Shown piece by piece: positions 1 through 9,551 of a stretch of 64,000 nucleotides of DNA. This stretch comes from CADEED01 sp964444835. GTDB lineage: Bacteria; Pseudomonadota; Gammaproteobacteria; Steroidobacterales; Steroidobacteraceae. A program made the position numbers and the translations under genes. How positions within the stretch are numbered: the stretch's first letter is position 1; each line of letters starts with the position of its first letter. A model generated the notes under the pieces. The model did not search any database, had not been told where the DNA came from, and saw nothing but the letters and a program-made list of their open reading frames with translations. The stretch lies in assembly GCA_964444835.1 (NCBI GenBank), contig CAYUIT010000004.1, positions 60,679 to 124,678 of the forward strand. Direction: 5' to 3'.

Positions 1-1
1 G

Positions 2-970
2 CCGGAGGCGGACGCCGTGATGGCGGCCATCGTCGGAGGCGCGGGCCTGGCCTCAACGCTCGCAGCGGCCAAGGCAGGCAAACGGTTGCTGCTCGCGAAC
101 AAAGAGTCGTTAGTCATGGCCGGTCCGCTGATGATGGATGCCGTACGCGCGAGCGGCGCCACGCTGTTGCCGATCGACAGCGAGCACAATGCAATCTTTC
201 AGTGCTTGCCGCCTGCAGCGGTGCCAGGCCAAGCGCCGCCGGGTGTCCGGCGCATCTTGTTGACTGCCAGTGGCGGGCCCTTCATCGACTGGCCCGCGGA
301 CAAGCTCGGCGAGGTCACGCCGGCTCAAGCGTGCGCGCACCCGAACTGGGTCATGGGGCAGAAGATCTCCGTCGACTCCGCCACGCTCATGAACAAGGGG
401 CTCGAGTTCATCGAGGCGCGCTTGCTGTTCGGCGTAACGCCGGAGCAGATCGAAGTGGTCGTGCACCGCGAGAGCATCATCCATTCGATGGTTGAATATG
501 TCGACGGCAGCGTTTTGGCGCAGCTTGGCTCGCCGGACATGCGCACGCCCATTGCCCATGCACTCGCGTGGCCGGAGCGTGTTGCGTCCGGTGTACAATT
601 CCTCGATTTGGTCCGCGTGGGACGTTTGCGTTTCGAGATGCCCGACTTACAACGGTTTCCGGCCCTCCCGTTGGCTTATGAAGCTGCGCGGGTTGGGGGC
701 TTGGCGCCAGCCATTCTGAACGCGGCCAACGAAGTGGCTGTCGGGGCGTTTCTGGCGGGCCAATTGAACTTTGCCCGCATTCCGGCAGTCATTGAAGCAG
801 TCATGACATCTATGCCACGTGGCGACGCCGCCACACTAGAAGGCGTGCTGGCAGCCGATGCAGAGGCGCGGCGACGCGCTCAGGAGCGCGTCGCGTCAGG
901 GGTCGGTCTCTCCGGTCATGGCGGGGCGGCTCGAGTACAGGCGGCCGTGGCGCCGGCAAAAGGGCACTGA
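2..970 (+). CDS. dxr: 1-deoxy-D-xylulose 5-phosphate reductoisomerase, C-terminal part (cut by the window edge)
   Basis: Catalyses the NADPH-dependent conversion of DXP to 2-C-methyl-D-erythritol 4-phosphate, the committed step of the MEP isoprenoid pathway, in the cytoplasm. The reading frame is open from base 2, so the N-terminal NADPH-binding part lies outside the window. Visible family features are LLANKESLV (NADPH/substrate region), the metal-site stretch around IDSEHNAIFQ, and the C-terminal region with NAANEVAV. The stop codon shares one base with the rseP start (TGATG), so the two are probably cotranscribed. ispD and ispF of the same pathway lie near 24-25 kb. Identification is firm; only the extent is incomplete. 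Confidence 0.96.
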   Translation, partial: PEADAVMAAIVGGAGLASTLAAAKAGKRLLLANKESLVMAGPLMMDAVRASGATLLPIDSEHNAIFQCLPPAAVPGQAPPGVRRILLTASGGPFIDWPADKLGEVTPAQACAHPNWVMGQKISVDSATLMNKGLEFIEARLLFGVTPEQIEVVVHRESIIHSMVEYVDGSVLAQLGSPDMRTPIAHALAWPERVASGVQFLDLVRVGRLRFEMPDLQRFPALPLAYEAARVGGLAPAILNAANEVAVGAFLAGQLNFARIPAVIEAVMTSMPRGDAATLEGVLAADAEARRRAQERVASGVGLSGHGGAARVQAAVAPAKGH

Positions 971-2352
971 TGAGCGTTCTCTGGCAAGCACTGTGGTTCC
1001 TCGTCGCCATTGCGTTGCTCGTGACCATTCACGAGTACGGGCATTACTGGGTTGCGAAGAAACTCGGCTTCAAGGTGCTGCGTTTTTCCGTCGGCTTCGG
1101 CAAGCCGCTGTTGCGCCGCGTGAGCCGCGGACCCGACGCGACTGAATTCGTCGTCGCTGCCATCCCACTCGGCGGCTACGTGAAGTTGTTAGATGAGCGC
1201 GAGGGCGACGTGCCACCCGCCGAGTTGCACCGTTCGTTCACTCGCAAGGCGCCGTGGCAGCGCATTCTGGTGTTGCTGGCGGGGCCTGCCGCAAACATCT
1301 TGTTTGCGATCGCCGTGCTGTGGGGCGTGTTCTGGTTCAACGGTGTGACGCATCTGCGGCCAGTGCTTGGTGACATCACACTCGATTCCGTCGCCGCGAA
1401 AGCAGGTTTCGCGACCGGTGACGAAATTCTCCGCATCGATGGCGCTGCGGTGCGAGATCAACGCGATGTGGTTCTGGGCTTGCTCAACGTTGTGAGCTCC
1501 TCCGGCCGTGCCACCGTCGAAGTGCGCTCAGCCGACGGCGAGGTGCGGCAGCGGATCGTCAACGTGGCCGACTCTGCACAACGCCGTGCGATGACCGAAC
1601 CTGGCCGGCTATTGCCGGGTCTCGGCATCGATTGGGCGCGGCCGCCGATTCCAGCCGTGCTCGGGGAGATCGCGCCTGGTTCTGCGGCTGCCAAGGCGGG
1701 CCTTGCGACGGGCGACAAGATTCTGGCCATCGACGGTCGCCGGATCGGCGACTTCGTCGAGATCCGCGCCACGATTGCAAAGCGGCCGGGCGAGGAAGTG
1801 GTCGTGCAGTATGAGCGCGACGGCAATACGCGCACGGTGCGGCTGACGCTCGGCACAGTGCAGGAAGACGGCGAGGCGCGTGGTGTGCTCGGCGTCGGGC
1901 CCGCACGTATCGGCAAGTTGCCGGAGTCGATGTATCGGCAGGTGGCTCTGGGCCCGCTCGAATCGCTCGTGTATGGCACGCAGGAAGCTTGGTCGATGAC
2001 GGTGCTGCAGGCGCAGTTTTTTGTCCGCATGTTGAGCGGCCAAGTGTCGGTGAAAAATCTGTCTGGGCCGTTGTCGATCGCCGAGTACGCCGGCGACTCA
2101 GCGACACAAGGGCCGTCGCAGTTTCTGATGTTCTTGGTGTTGATTTCGTTGTCGCTCGGTTTTCTGAATCTGCTGCCAATTCCGATCCTCGACGGTGGGC
2201 AAATCGTCTACGCCGGCGCGGAGTGGATCAAAGGATCGCCGTTGTCTGAGCGCATTCAGGCTTTGGGTCAACAGGTCGGCTTGGCGCTGTTGGTGCTCTT
2301 GATGGGCATGGCGTTCTTCAACGATATTTCACGGGCATTGTTAGGCGGCTGA
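970..2352 (+). CDS. rseP: RseP site-2 intramembrane zinc metalloprotease
   Basis: Inner-membrane M50 protease that cuts anti-sigma factor RseA within the membrane and clears remnant signal peptides. The 460-aa protein has an N-terminal membrane helix carrying the zinc site HEYGH (residues 21-25), two central PDZ-like regions (about 110-200 and 215-290, with repeated AAAKAGLATGDKI-like text), and a C-terminal membrane part with LLPIPILDGGQ, the LDG metal-ligand motif. The length matches E. coli RseP (about 450). It overlaps dxr by one base and precedes bamA. Its predicted substrate, an RseA-type anti-sigma factor, is encoded at 41430 in the same window. Confidence 0.96.
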   Translation: MSVLWQALWFLVAIALLVTIHEYGHYWVAKKLGFKVLRFSVGFGKPLLRRVSRGPDATEFVVAAIPLGGYVKLLDEREGDVPPAELHRSFTRKAPWQRILVLLAGPAANILFAIAVLWGVFWFNGVTHLRPVLGDITLDSVAAKAGFATGDEILRIDGAAVRDQRDVVLGLLNVVSSSGRATVEVRSADGEVRQRIVNVADSAQRRAMTEPGRLLPGLGIDWARPPIPAVLGEIAPGSAAAKAGLATGDKILAIDGRRIGDFVEIRATIAKRPGEEVVVQYERDGNTRTVRLTLGTVQEDGEARGVLGVGPARIGKLPESMYRQVALGPLESLVYGTQEAWSMTVLQAQFFVRMLSGQVSVKNLSGPLSIAEYAGDSATQGPSQFLMFLVLISLSLGFLNLLPIPILDGGQIVYAGAEWIKGSPLSERIQALGQQVGLALLVLLMGMAFFNDISRALLGG

Positions 2353-2398
2353 CCGTCGCGCAGCGTTCGGCAGCTCATTCAAGGTTTAGGGGATCATC

Positions 2399-4840
2399 TT
2401 GTCGTTCAAAGTTCGTCAGGCCGTGCTCGCGGCACTTACCTCGATGGCCCTAGCACCCTACGTCGTTGCGCAAGAGTCGCCCGATTTCGTCGTCGGCGAT
2501 ATCCGTGTCGAAGGTTTGCAGCGAGTTTCCGAAGGTACGGTCTATAACTACCTGCCGGTCAACATCGGCGACAAGCTCACGCCGACGCGCATCCGTGAGT
2601 CGGTGCGAGCGCTGTACGACACAGGGTTCTTTCGCGACGTGGAGCTGCGACGCGACGGCAATACGCTCGTAGTGTTCCTGATCGAGCGCCCGACGATCGA
2701 GAGCTTTGAGCTCAAGGGCAACAAGGACATCAAGACGGAAGACTTGACCAAGAGCTTGCGCAACGTCGGTCTTGCACAAGGCAAGACGTTCGATCGCTCG
2801 GTGCTCGAGGACGTGCGCGCGTTCCTGCAAGACCAGTATGGTAGCCGCGGCAAGTATGCTGCGCGGATCGACACGAACGTCGAGGACATCGGCAGCAATC
2901 GCGTCAAGGTGAAGATTGATATCACCGAGGGTAAGCGCGCCAAGATTCGCCAGATCAATATCGTCGGCAATGAAAAGTTCGACGACGAAGCGATCCTCGA
3001 AGACTTCGAATTGAAGACGCCCAATTGGCTGTCTTGGTACCGGCAAGACGATCGTTATTCACGCGAGTCGTTGCAAGGCGATCTTGAGAAACTCCGCTCC
3101 TACTACATGGATCGCGGCCACGCGAATTTCCAGGTGGAGTCCACACAAGTTGCGATTGCACCCGACAAAGACGACATCTTCATCACCGTCAATATCGACG
3201 AGGGCGAGGTGTTCAAAGTCAAGGAAGTGAAGCTGGCCGGCAATTTCGTCGTGCCGGAGGCCGAGCTGAAGCGTTACTTGTTAGTGGCGCCGGGGTCGAC
3301 CTATTCCCGCAAAGTGATGACGCTCACGCAAGAGTTGCTGCAGAACCGCTTGGGCGAAGACGGCTACGCGTTCTCCAAGGTCGACCCGGTGGCAACCCCG
3401 GTCGGCGACAAAGACTCGAAAGAGTTGTCCCTCACGTTCTTCGTCGATCCCGGCAATCGCGTATACGTACGGCACATCAACTTCGTCGGTGCTAATCGCA
3501 TCAACGATGAGGTGATGCGACGTGAGATGCGGCAGATGGAGGGCTCTTGGTTGTCGAACGTCGCAGTCGAGCGCTCGAAGCAGCGCTTGCAGCGCCTGCC
3601 GTACATCAAGAAGGTCGAGTCTGAAACCAAGCCGGTTGCCGGTGTGCCGGACATGGTGGACGTCGAGTACACGATCGAGGAGGGCCCGTCCGCGCAGTTA
3701 GGCGGCGGTATCGGCTATTCCGAATCGCAGTCCTTCATCCTCAATGGCAATTACGCTGACAGCAACTTCATGGGCACGGGCCGGCGCGTCTCGGTCGATC
3801 TGAACTCAGGTCGCTTCTCGAAGGTGTACGGCCTCTCGATGACCGAGCCGTACTTCACCAAGGACGGCATCGCGCTCACGGGTTCGATCACATACCGCGA
3901 TGTCACGCAGTTCGTGTCTGCGGCGTCGGATTTCTCATCCGAAACGATTGGTGCGGGATTTGACATAGGCTATCCGCTATCCGAGTTCCAAGGTTTGCGC
4001 TTGGGCCTGTCGTATCAGCGGGCCGATCTGTTGACCACCGAGAATGGCAGCTCTGCTCAGGCTGTGCAGTGGGTCCAAAGCAATGGTAAGCCTTCGGTGG
4101 AGATCGTCGACGACGGCTTCGGCAACCAGTTCCGATTCTTCGGCACACAGTTCAACACACTCGAACTCACAGCCGGCTGGAGCTACGACAGTCGCAACCG
4201 TTCACTGTTCGCCGATCGCGGATCGCGTCACTCGATTGCGGCTTCCTACGCAATCCCGGGCGTGAGCGACGTCGAGTACTTCGTCGTGAATTACGAAGGC
4301 TTGAAATACATACCGCTGTTCGGCCGCTTCACGATGTCGCTCGGCGCGGAGATCGGCTACGGCATGGATATCGGCGACACAACCGCTTTGCCGCCGTTCA
4401 GGCAGTTCTACGCGGGCGGCCCCGACACCGTGCGCGGGTATCGCGAAAGCCGCCTTGGTCCCAAGGATCAGTTCGGTAACCCTTACGGCGGCAACTTGAA
4501 AGTGGTCGGCCGTGCGGAAGTCATTCTGCCGATGCCCCAGAAATGGGCCTCGGCGGCCCGTGTGTCGTGGTTCTATGACATGGGCAACGTGTTCTCGACG
4601 GGCAATCGCTACACCTTCACGGGCCGCTCGCCCGACGGAGTGACCCTCGGGCCCCCGGTCGAGTACGACTTCAAGTATGATAAATTGAAGCATTCCACGG
4701 GGTTGGCGGTGCAGTGGCTCGCGCCGCTGGGCATTTTCCGGTTCAGCTACGCGCTGCCGCTCAACGCATACCGCGGCGACTCGGTTCTCTACGAGGACGA
4801 GGAAGAGCGGTTTCAGTTTTCCATTGGCCAGGCGTTTTGA
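2399..4840 (+). CDS. bamA: Outer membrane protein assembly factor BamA
   Basis: Core of the BAM complex that folds beta-barrel proteins into the outer membrane. The 813-aa protein begins at a TTG codon with GGGG seven bases upstream, then a signal peptide ending near VVAQ (residues 20-25), five POTRA repeats (about 26-425) and a C-terminal 16-stranded barrel. The barrel carries the conserved VRGY motif (in PDTVRGYRES) and ends in FSIGQAF with a terminal aromatic residue, as expected for an outer membrane protein. The rseP-bamA-skp-lpxD order is classic for gammaproteobacteria. The TTG start is inferred from the signal-peptide position; no nearer ATG fits. Confidence 0.97.
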   Translation: MSFKVRQAVLAALTSMALAPYVVAQESPDFVVGDIRVEGLQRVSEGTVYNYLPVNIGDKLTPTRIRESVRALYDTGFFRDVELRRDGNTLVVFLIERPTIESFELKGNKDIKTEDLTKSLRNVGLAQGKTFDRSVLEDVRAFLQDQYGSRGKYAARIDTNVEDIGSNRVKVKIDITEGKRAKIRQINIVGNEKFDDEAILEDFELKTPNWLSWYRQDDRYSRESLQGDLEKLRSYYMDRGHANFQVESTQVAIAPDKDDIFITVNIDEGEVFKVKEVKLAGNFVVPEAELKRYLLVAPGSTYSRKVMTLTQELLQNRLGEDGYAFSKVDPVATPVGDKDSKELSLTFFVDPGNRVYVRHINFVGANRINDEVMRREMRQMEGSWLSNVAVERSKQRLQRLPYIKKVESETKPVAGVPDMVDVEYTIEEGPSAQLGGGIGYSESQSFILNGNYADSNFMGTGRRVSVDLNSGRFSKVYGLSMTEPYFTKDGIALTGSITYRDVTQFVSAASDFSSETIGAGFDIGYPLSEFQGLRLGLSYQRADLLTTENGSSAQAVQWVQSNGKPSVEIVDDGFGNQFRFFGTQFNTLELTAGWSYDSRNRSLFADRGSRHSIAASYAIPGVSDVEYFVVNYEGLKYIPLFGRFTMSLGAEIGYGMDIGDTTALPPFRQFYAGGPDTVRGYRESRLGPKDQFGNPYGGNLKVVGRAEVILPMPQKWASAARVSWFYDMGNVFSTGNRYTFTGRSPDGVTLGPPVEYDFKYDKLKHSTGLAVQWLAPLGIFRFSYALPLNAYRGDSVLYEDEEERFQFSIGQAF

Positions 4841-4875
4841 CGCAGGGCTTGTGTCATTGCAGAGGTGAAAAGATC

Positions 4876-5448
4876 GTGAAGGATTCGATTCAAACATCGG
4901 TGTTGGGACTGCTCGCGGCGTTTTTGCTCGTTGCGCCGAACTCAGACGCACTGGCGCAGGCCGTCAAAGTGGGCGTCGTCGATTACGGGCGTTTGATGGA
5001 AGAGTCGCCGCAAGCGAAGGCGGTTACCGATGCGATCCGCGCGGAGTTTGGTCCTCGGCAAACGCAGCTACAGCAGCAGCAAACCGCGCTGAAGGCTCGC
5101 GAAGAAAAGTTGCAAAAGGACGCGGCGACGATGACGCCGGATCAGCGCTCGCGTGCCGAGAAAGAGTTGCGTGACGGTGCGCGCGAGTTTGCGCGCAAGC
5201 AGCAAGAGGCGCAGGACGATTTCAACGCGCGCCGCAACGAAGAGATGGGTCGTCTGCAACGCACGCTGATCGAAGAAGTGCGCGCGTTTGCGAAGGCGCA
5301 GAACTACGACGTCGTGTTAGCCGAGGGCGTGATCTACAACACGCCGTCCGTGGACATCACGCCGCAAGTGTTGGCGTCGCTGCAGGCGAAGGCGCCGCGG
5401 CCGACTGCTGCGGCTCCTGCTGCCGCCAAGCCGCCGGCGAAGCCGTAA
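4876..5448 (+). CDS. skp: Periplasmic chaperone Skp/OmpH family
   Basis: Periplasmic holdase that keeps unfolded outer membrane proteins soluble on the way to BamA. The GTG start at 4876 is chosen because AGAGGTGA lies just upstream and the product begins with a cleavable signal peptide ending near ALAQA. The mature part (about 165 aa) is dominated by a charged coiled coil (residues about 45-135, rich in Q, E, K and R), the tentacle region of the family. The tail is a short Ala/Pro/Lys-rich low-complexity stretch. The frame is open further upstream into bamA, but that part is only a shadow. It sits between bamA and lpxD as usual. Confidence 0.93.
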   Translation: MKDSIQTSVLGLLAAFLLVAPNSDALAQAVKVGVVDYGRLMEESPQAKAVTDAIRAEFGPRQTQLQQQQTALKAREEKLQKDAATMTPDQRSRAEKELRDGAREFARKQQEAQDDFNARRNEEMGRLQRTLIEEVRAFAKAQNYDVVLAEGVIYNTPSVDITPQVLASLQAKAPRPTAAAPAAAKPPAKP

Positions 5449-5472
5449 AGGTAGCGCCGGCACGCTCGGCGC

Positions 5473-6498
5473 ATGCCCACGCTCGGAGAGATCGCGGTCC
5501 GCTTCGGCTGCGAGCTGCGCGGCGATCCGGATACGATCGTCGAGCGGGTCGCACCGATTGCGGCTGCGCAGCCCCGTTCCCTAACGTTTCTCGCGAACGA
5601 CAAGCTCGCGGCGGCGCTGGTGTCGACGCAAGCGTCGGCCGTCGTGCTCAGCGAGAAATCCGCTGACACCTGCCCAGTCGCAGCGCTCGTCACGAAGAAT
5701 CCGCATGCGACATTTGCGCGAATCGCCGCGTGGCTGCATCCCGAGCCCGTTGCGAGTCCGGGTATCCACCCCACGGCGGTCGTCGATCCCAGCGCGCGAG
5801 TGGATCCTAGCGCGGCGATCGGGCCGCACGTATGCATTGGTGCCCGCGCCCGTGTCGGTGCCCGTTGCACGATCGGCGCCCACTGCGTATTGGAGGATGA
5901 CGTCGTGCTCGACCCGGACGTGCGTCTTGTCGCGCGCGTTGTGGTGTGCCGCGGGGTGCGCGTTGGCGCGCGCACGGTCATACATCCGGGCGCCGTGATC
6001 GGCTCCGACGGTTTCGGCTACGCGAATGACTCCGGTACGTGGGTCAAGGTGCCGCAGGTGGGTTCCGTGCAGATCGGCGCGGATGTCGAAATCGGTGCCA
6101 ACACGACGATCGATCGCGGAGCCATCGGCGACACGGTCATTGCCGATGGCGTCAAGCTCGACAACCAGATTCAGATTGGCCACAACGTGCAAATCGGTGC
6201 GCACACGGCGATGGCGGCCTGCGTCGGTGTGTCGGGAAGCACCATCATCGGCCAGCGCTGCATGATCGGCGGAGCGGTCGGCATCGTCGGGCATCTGACG
6301 ATTTGCGACGATGTGATCGTCACCGGCTTCACGATGGTATCGAGTAGCATCACCGAGCCCGGGATGTATTCCTCGGGCCTGCCGGCTGAGAAGACGAGTG
6401 AGTGGCGCCGAATCGTCGCCCGGCTGAAGCGCATCGACTCGCTCGCGTCGCGGGTGCGTGATTTGGCAAAACAATTGGGTCGAGGGGAGCAAGACTAG
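5473..6498 (+). CDS. lpxD: UDP-3-O-(3-hydroxyacyl)glucosamine N-acyltransferase
   Basis: Third step of lipid A synthesis: transfers a 3-hydroxyacyl chain from ACP to the 2-amino group of UDP-3-O-acylglucosamine. The 341-aa protein has an N-terminal uridine-binding domain (about 1-100), then many hexapeptide repeats (I-G-A-x-x-x type, about 105-300) forming a left-handed beta helix, with the catalytic His in IGHNVQIGAHTAM at about residue 237, and a helical C-terminus. Length matches E. coli LpxD (341). It lies 24 bases after skp and two bases before fabZ, in the standard lipid A operon. Confidence 0.97.
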   Translation: MPTLGEIAVRFGCELRGDPDTIVERVAPIAAAQPRSLTFLANDKLAAALVSTQASAVVLSEKSADTCPVAALVTKNPHATFARIAAWLHPEPVASPGIHPTAVVDPSARVDPSAAIGPHVCIGARARVGARCTIGAHCVLEDDVVLDPDVRLVARVVVCRGVRVGARTVIHPGAVIGSDGFGYANDSGTWVKVPQVGSVQIGADVEIGANTTIDRGAIGDTVIADGVKLDNQIQIGHNVQIGAHTAMAACVGVSGSTIIGQRCMIGGAVGIVGHLTICDDVIVTGFTMVSSSITEPGMYSSGLPAEKTSEWRRIVARLKRIDSLASRVRDLAKQLGRGEQD

Positions 6499-6500
6499 CC

Positions 6501-6971
6501 ATGGCCGACGTCGTCCAAATGGACATCATGGGAATCCTGCGGCAACTGCCGCATCGTTATCCGTTCTTGTTAGTCGATCGCGTGCTCGAGTGCCGCAAAG
6601 GCGAGAGCATTCGCGCGTTGAAGAACGTGACGGTCAACGAGCCATTCTTCCCTGGGCATTTCCCGCATCGCCCCGTGATGCCGGGTGTCATCATCATCGA
6701 AGCGCTGGCGCAGGCGGCCGGCATTCTGGCGTTCGTGACGGCTGACGTGGTGCCGGATGAAACCACGCGATTCTTTTTCGTCGGTATCGACAAGGCGCGC
6801 TTTCGTAAGCCGGTCGAGCCCGGCGATCAACTTATCTTGACCGCGAAGCTCGAGCGTAGTCTGCGTGGCATCTGGAAATTCTCGACCATTGCGTACGTCG
6901 GCGATCAAGAGGTGACGTCGGCCGAGATGATGGTGGCGCCCGAGACGGGCAAGTACACGCCCGCGGGTTGA
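6501..6971 (+). CDS. fabZ: 3-hydroxyacyl-ACP dehydratase FabZ
   Basis: Dehydrates 3-hydroxyacyl-ACP in fatty acid elongation, competing with LpxA and LpxD for the same 3-hydroxyacyl-ACP. The 156-aa hot-dog-fold protein shows PHRYPFLLVDRV near the N-terminus and the active-site helix PGHFPHRPVMPG (His at about residue 53), followed by the catalytic acidic residue in IIEALAQAAG. Its stop codon overlaps the leader of lpxA. Placement inside the lpx operon balances phospholipid and lipid A synthesis. Confidence 0.97.
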   Translation: MADVVQMDIMGILRQLPHRYPFLLVDRVLECRKGESIRALKNVTVNEPFFPGHFPHRPVMPGVIIIEALAQAAGILAFVTADVVPDETTRFFFVGIDKARFRKPVEPGDQLILTAKLERSLRGIWKFSTIAYVGDQEVTSAEMMVAPETGKYTPAG

Positions 6972-6982
6972 GGAGCGTTGCC

Positions 6983-7753
6983 ATGATCGATTCGCGTGCC
7001 ATCGTTGCCCCCGGGGCCAAGCTCGCACCCGATGTCGTTGTCGGGCCGTTCACGATCATCGGGCCGGATGTCGAAATCGGTGCCGGCAGTTGGGTCGGGC
7101 CGCACGCCGTGGTCACGGGCCATACACGCATTGGTAAGGCTAACAAGATTTTCCAATTCGCTTCGATTGGCGAGGCGCCGCAAGACAAGAAGTACGCCGG
7201 CGAGCCGACACGGCTCGAGATCGGCGACCAAAACGTGTTTCGCGAATTCACGACGATGAATCGTGGCACCGCGCAAGGTGGCGGCGTGACGCGCATCGGT
7301 AACGACAACCTCTTCATGGCGTACACGCACGTGGCTCACGACTGTGTCGTCGGCAGTCACTGCGTGCTCGCAAACGAAGCCACGCTCGGGGGTCACGTCC
7401 ATCTCGGTGACTGGGTAATCATGGGCGGCGGCGCTGCCATTCACCAATTCACCAAGATCGGCGCGCATGCGTTCTTGGCGAACAACACGGCCGTCACGCG
7501 CGATGTGCCGCCGTATGTGATGGCGATCGGTCAGCCGTCGGTGCCGCACTCGATCAATGCGGAAGGCTTGAAGCGACGCGGCTTTACACCCGAGCAAATT
7601 CGCAATATCAAAAATGCGTACCGCATCTTGTACCGCTCGGACCTGTTGTTAGCCGATGCAGTGCGTCAGTTGCGAGAGCGCGTGGCGAGCCAGCCCGAGT
7701 TGCAAATCTTCGTCGATTTCATCGGCGAATCTGAACGCAGCCTCATTCGTTGA
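6983..7753 (+). CDS. lpxA: UDP-N-acetylglucosamine acyltransferase LpxA
   Basis: First step of lipid A synthesis, adding a 3-hydroxyacyl group to UDP-GlcNAc. The ATG at 6983 is preferred over an in-frame TTG at 6968 because AGGAG (6971-6975) precedes it at ideal distance and the protein then begins MIDSRAIVAPGA as in the family. The 256-aa product is a hexapeptide-repeat beta helix with the catalytic His in THVAHDCVVG (about residue 119) and a helical C-terminal domain. It lies 11 bases after fabZ and precedes lpxB. Confidence 0.96.
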   Translation: MIDSRAIVAPGAKLAPDVVVGPFTIIGPDVEIGAGSWVGPHAVVTGHTRIGKANKIFQFASIGEAPQDKKYAGEPTRLEIGDQNVFREFTTMNRGTAQGGGVTRIGNDNLFMAYTHVAHDCVVGSHCVLANEATLGGHVHLGDWVIMGGGAAIHQFTKIGAHAFLANNTAVTRDVPPYVMAIGQPSVPHSINAEGLKRRGFTPEQIRNIKNAYRILYRSDLLLADAVRQLRERVASQPELQIFVDFIGESERSLIR

Positions 7754-7773
7754 ACCACGGACTGCCGACCGCC

Positions 7774-8940
7774 ATGCGTGTTGCCATCGTGGCCGGCGAA
7801 GCCTCGGGCGATACGCTCGGCGCGGCGCTGATCGAGGCGCTGCGAGCGCGGGTTCCGACAATCGAGTTCTTTGGCGTGGGCGGGCCGAAGATGCGCGCGG
7901 CGGGTTGTGCGATCTGGGAGTCTGCGGAGGCGCTGGCCGTCATGGGGCTGGTGGAGGTCGTGCGTCACTTGCCGCGTCTGCTGAGCTTCCGCAAGCGCTT
8001 GCGTGAACAGTTCTTGGCGGCCCGTCCCGATGTGTTCATCGGTATCGACGCGCCGGAGTTCAACTTGGGACTCGCTCGCCAGCTGAAGCGCGGCGGTGTG
8101 CGTTGCGTGCAGTACGTGAGTCCGCAAGTGTGGGCATGGCGGCAGGGTCGCGTGCGCACGATCGGCACGTCGACCGATCTCGTGCTTTGCTTGCTGCCGT
8201 TCGAGCCGCCGTTCTATGCGGGTCATGGCGTCGAGGCCGCATTCGTGGGGCATCCGCTCGCGGACCAGATTCCGCTCGCGATCGATCGCGATGCTGCACG
8301 CGAGCGGCTGGGGCTGCCGCGCGACGGTCGCGTGGTTGCGCTCTTGCCGGGGAGCCGCCGCGGCGAAGTCGAACGTTTAGGCGCCGATTTCGTGCGCGCT
8401 GCAAGCGCGCTGCGAGCGCGCGATCCGCAGATGCGGTTTATCGCGCCGATGGCGTCGGCGAAAGTCGCCGAAATCTTTCGCGTGCAGGTGGCTGCGCATG
8501 CGGGCGATGCGCAGATCCAAGTGTTGTCAGGCGAGGCGCGCGCAGCGCTGGCCGCGTGCGATGTCGCCATCGTGGCGTCCGGCACAGCGACGCTGGAAAC
8601 CGCGCTGTCGAAGCGGCCGATGGTCGTGGCGTATCGACTGGGTGGCGCCACGGCTTTTCTGTTGCGTCGTTTGGGCATGGTGAAGGTACGGCATTTCTCG
8701 CAGCCCAATCTTTTGGCCGGACGTGAAGTCGTGCCGGAGTTTTTGCAGGAACAGGTCACGGGCACTGCGTTGGCTGCGGCTGCGTGGGCTTGGTTTGAAG
8801 CGCCCGAGCGCGTCGCCGATGTGCAGGCGACGTTTTTGGAGATCCATCGCGCGCTTCGTGTGGGTGGAGCTGAGCGCGCCGCAGAGTGTGTGTTGCAACT
8901 CGTGGCCAAACCGCGCGGCGTCGCGGGAGCGGCGCCGTGA
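7774..8940 (+). CDS. lpxB: Lipid-A-disaccharide synthase LpxB
   Basis: Condenses UDP-2,3-diacylglucosamine with lipid X at the inner membrane to make the lipid A disaccharide. The ATG at 7774 gives MRVAIVAGEASGD, the conserved GT19 N-terminus. A TTG at 7750 overlapping the lpxA stop would add eight residues and cannot be excluded, since neither start has a clear Shine-Dalgarno. Other family marks are VSPQVWAWRQGR, LLPGSRRGEVERL and the donor-site stretch ending ASGTATLETAL. About 388 aa, the usual length. It overlaps rnhB at GTGA. Confidence 0.95.
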   Translation: MRVAIVAGEASGDTLGAALIEALRARVPTIEFFGVGGPKMRAAGCAIWESAEALAVMGLVEVVRHLPRLLSFRKRLREQFLAARPDVFIGIDAPEFNLGLARQLKRGGVRCVQYVSPQVWAWRQGRVRTIGTSTDLVLCLLPFEPPFYAGHGVEAAFVGHPLADQIPLAIDRDAARERLGLPRDGRVVALLPGSRRGEVERLGADFVRAASALRARDPQMRFIAPMASAKVAEIFRVQVAAHAGDAQIQVLSGEARAALAACDVAIVASGTATLETALSKRPMVVAYRLGGATAFLLRRLGMVKVRHFSQPNLLAGREVVPEFLQEQVTGTALAAAAWAWFEAPERVADVQATFLEIHRALRVGGAERAAECVLQLVAKPRGVAGAAP

Positions 8941-9551
8941 AGACCGAGCCGCTGCCGTTCGAGTCGCATGATCTACGGCGCGTTGCGGGCGTCGATGAAG
9001 CCGGGCGGGGACCGCTGGCGGGGCCGGTGGTGGCCGCGGCCGTAATCCTAGATCCCGCACGGCCCATTGAGGGCCTTGCCGACTCGAAGCAGCTCGAGCC
9101 GGAGGAACGCGACGCGTTGGCCCCACTCATTCGTGAGCGCTCGTTGGCTTGGGCGGTGGCTTGGTCGGACGCCGAGGAAATCGACAGCCTCAATATTCTC
9201 GGCGCGACTTTTCTCGCGATGCGCCGTGCGTTGCTCGGGCTGGCGGTGGCTCCGACTCACGTCGTGATCGATGGCAACCGCCTGCCGCAGCGCAGCGCGC
9301 TCGGATTCGAGTGCGCCTTCGAGGCGATCGTCAAGGGCGATTCGAAGGTGGCTGCGATCAGCGCGGCGTCCATTTTGGCGAAGACCGTGCGCGATGCCCA
9401 AATGGAACAACTAGATGCGCACTATCCTGGATTCGCTCTCGCAACTCACAAAGGCTACCCGACGCCCAGTCACCGCCGCGCGTTGGCCGCATTGGGCCCA
9501 TCTCCGTTGCACCGAAGAAGTTTTGCGCCGGTAAAATCGGCGCATGGCTGA
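8937..9551 (+). CDS. rnhB: Ribonuclease HII
   Basis: Removes RNA embedded in DNA, including single misincorporated ribonucleotides. The GTG at 8937 overlaps the lpxB stop (GTGA). The 204-aa protein carries the catalytic GVDEAGRGPLAGPV block (Asp-Glu pair near residues 17-18), the Asp in DSKQL, the VIDGN stretch, and SKVAAISAASILAK. It ends eight bases inside dnaE. The lpxB-rnhB-dnaE order is the standard gammaproteobacterial one. Confidence 0.95.
   Translation: MKTEPLPFESHDLRRVAGVDEAGRGPLAGPVVAAAVILDPARPIEGLADSKQLEPEERDALAPLIRERSLAWAVAWSDAEEIDSLNILGATFLAMRRALLGLAVAPTHVVIDGNRLPQRSALGFECAFEAIVKGDSKVAAISAASILAKTVRDAQMEQLDAHYPGFALATHKGYPTPSHRRALAALGPSPLHRRSFAPVKSAHG

Noticed and set aside
5840..6350. 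Repetitive-looking text in lpxD as a DNA repeat
   Set aside because: It reflects hexapeptide repeats of the protein (beta helix), not a nucleotide repeat array.
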